DNA of 6,067 bases from an uncultured Eubacteriaceae bacterium (lineage in GTDB: Bacteria > Bacillota > Clostridia > Eubacteriales > Eubacteriaceae): positions 1 to 6,067 of the forward strand of contig CANQOZ010000071.1 of the NCBI GenBank assembly GCA_947625585.1. The letters are read 5' to 3'. This document shows, piece by piece, positions 5,590-6,067 of this stretch (its first letter is position 1; every line of letters starts with the position of its first letter). The notes below the pieces were generated by a model. That model worked only from the letters and a program-made list of their open reading frames with translations, ran no database searches and was not told the DNA's origin. Position numbers and translations under genes: made by a program.

Positions 5590-6067
5590 TTAATAGCATT
5601 TAAACTTAGCACCTTCTTGAGTCCAACCATGAGCTGGGAGAGCATTGTATTCAGCCTGGTCTGTTGTAAGTAAGTGCATTTTTAGTCCTTCATTGTAGAG
5701 TCGATAAATATTTTTATCTCCACCTGAATAAAAGACTGGTTTTGCATTATTGTCAATTGTCCAAGATTTTGAGTTTAATAGTGATGCTACTTCATTATTA
5801 TCAGATGTGTATAGATGGTTATGAGTGATTAGTGAGTAAAGTCTATAAACAGGCTCTCCTGATTCTGGTGAATTCCATTTAACTCCTTCATTATTCCAGT
5901 CACGTTGGCTGGATAAAGAAGCAACTTCTGCTTGGTCAGTAGTGTACAAGTGTTCACCGGTAACCTTATTATAGAGTCTTGTTACTTTCTGAGAGTCACT
6001 TACAACAGTAACATTGCAGTTAGCTGAAATTGCTGGTTCAGAAGCTAAGGAAACAGTTATTGAACAA
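5590..6067 (-). CDS. C-terminus of a probable surface protein: Ig-like domain end plus three DUF5648-like repeats
   Basis: The frame is open from the stop at 5592-5590 to the right edge of the window, so only the last 159 residues are visible and the start is outside. The first residues visible, ending in I-S-A-N-C-N-V-T-V (about 13-21), resemble the final strands of a bacterial Ig-like (Big2) domain. Then come three repeats of about 39-47 residues, each opening with (T/Y)-R-L-Y and followed by H-L-(Y/L)-T-(T/S)-D and a Trp-containing tail. This is the pattern of the DUF5648 repeat found at the ends of secreted and cell-wall-associated proteins and hydrolases of Gram-positive bacteria. The protein ends at the last repeat with no LPxTG motif or membrane anchor, so attachment, if any, would be through the repeats or the missing part. 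Its enzymatic or adhesive domain cannot be seen. A strong terminator follows 13 bases after the stop. Confidence 0.85.
   Translation of the reverse strand, partial: CSITVSLASEPAISANCNVTVVSDSQKVTRLYNKVTGEHLYTTDQAEVASLSSQRDWNNEGVKWNSPESGEPVYRLYSLITHNHLYTSDNNEVASLLNSKSWTIDNNAKPVFYSGGDKNIYRLYNEGLKMHLLTTDQAEYNALPAHGWTQEGAKFKCY
5593..5985 (-). repeat. Three tandem LYN-type protein repeats
   Basis: Within the surface-protein gene the units lie at about 5985-5851 (45 residues), 5850-5710 (47) and 5709-5593 (39). All share R-L-Y near the start, then H-L-Y/L-T-T/S-D and a W about 13-18 residues after the Asp. The copies are well diverged in DNA, so they are not a recent expansion. The last unit is shortest and lacks the final linker. 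Confidence 0.75.

Noticed and set aside
5590..5949. Reading the right-hand gene as a complete 119-residue protein starting at TTG 5949
   Set aside because: The TTG is an internal Leu codon within H-L-Y-T of the first repeat, and the frame continues open to the window edge, so the gene is partial.

Overview
The window is AT-rich chromosomal DNA with tightly packed genes. Shine-Dalgarno sequences are of the AGGAGG type, two genes favour or allow TTG starts, and terminators end in T-runs. This points to a low-GC Gram-positive bacterium (Bacillota). The surface protein with C-terminal LYN-type repeats would suit a lactic-acid-type or anaerobic host-associated coccus, but nothing here fixes a genus. 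No mobile element, CRISPR array, tRNA or rRNA is visible.

Layout. Positions 1-2938 hold a leftward four-gene operon. In transcription order it encodes two diverged YihY/BrkB-family integral membrane proteins (about 2932-2090 and 2109-1186), a HAD-superfamily phosphatase or mutase of the beta-phosphoglucomutase type (1164-490), and a calcineurin-like metallophosphoesterase (from 480, cut by the window start). The gaps are a 20-bp overlap, then 21 bp and 9 bp, so the genes are almost certainly co-transcribed and partly translationally coupled. A 73-bp divergent promoter region separates this operon from a rightward gene for a complete Aquifex-type aconitase of 625 residues (3013-4890), which ends in a clear Rho-independent terminator. 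A gene-poor AT-rich stretch follows (about 4959-5549). It contains only short ORFs in shifting frames, possibly a decayed gene, and a few short direct repeats. At the right edge a leftward gene enters the window: the C-terminus of a probable surface protein with the end of a bacterial Ig-like domain and three LYN-type (DUF5648-like) repeats, followed by its own terminator.

Function. Aconitase isomerises citrate to isocitrate, feeding 2-oxoglutarate and glutamate synthesis; its usual partners, citrate synthase and isocitrate dehydrogenase, are not in the window. The leftward operon joins two membrane proteins of unknown biochemical role with two soluble phosphohydrolase-fold enzymes. Both enzymes deviate at the residue that normally acts as general acid: HAD motif I is D-F-N-G-T instead of D-x-D-G-T, and the phosphoesterase has G-N-D-D where G-N-H-E/D is usual. 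I do not see a clearly novel defence or mobile system. The operon and the degenerate intergenic region are the parts most worth a second look.
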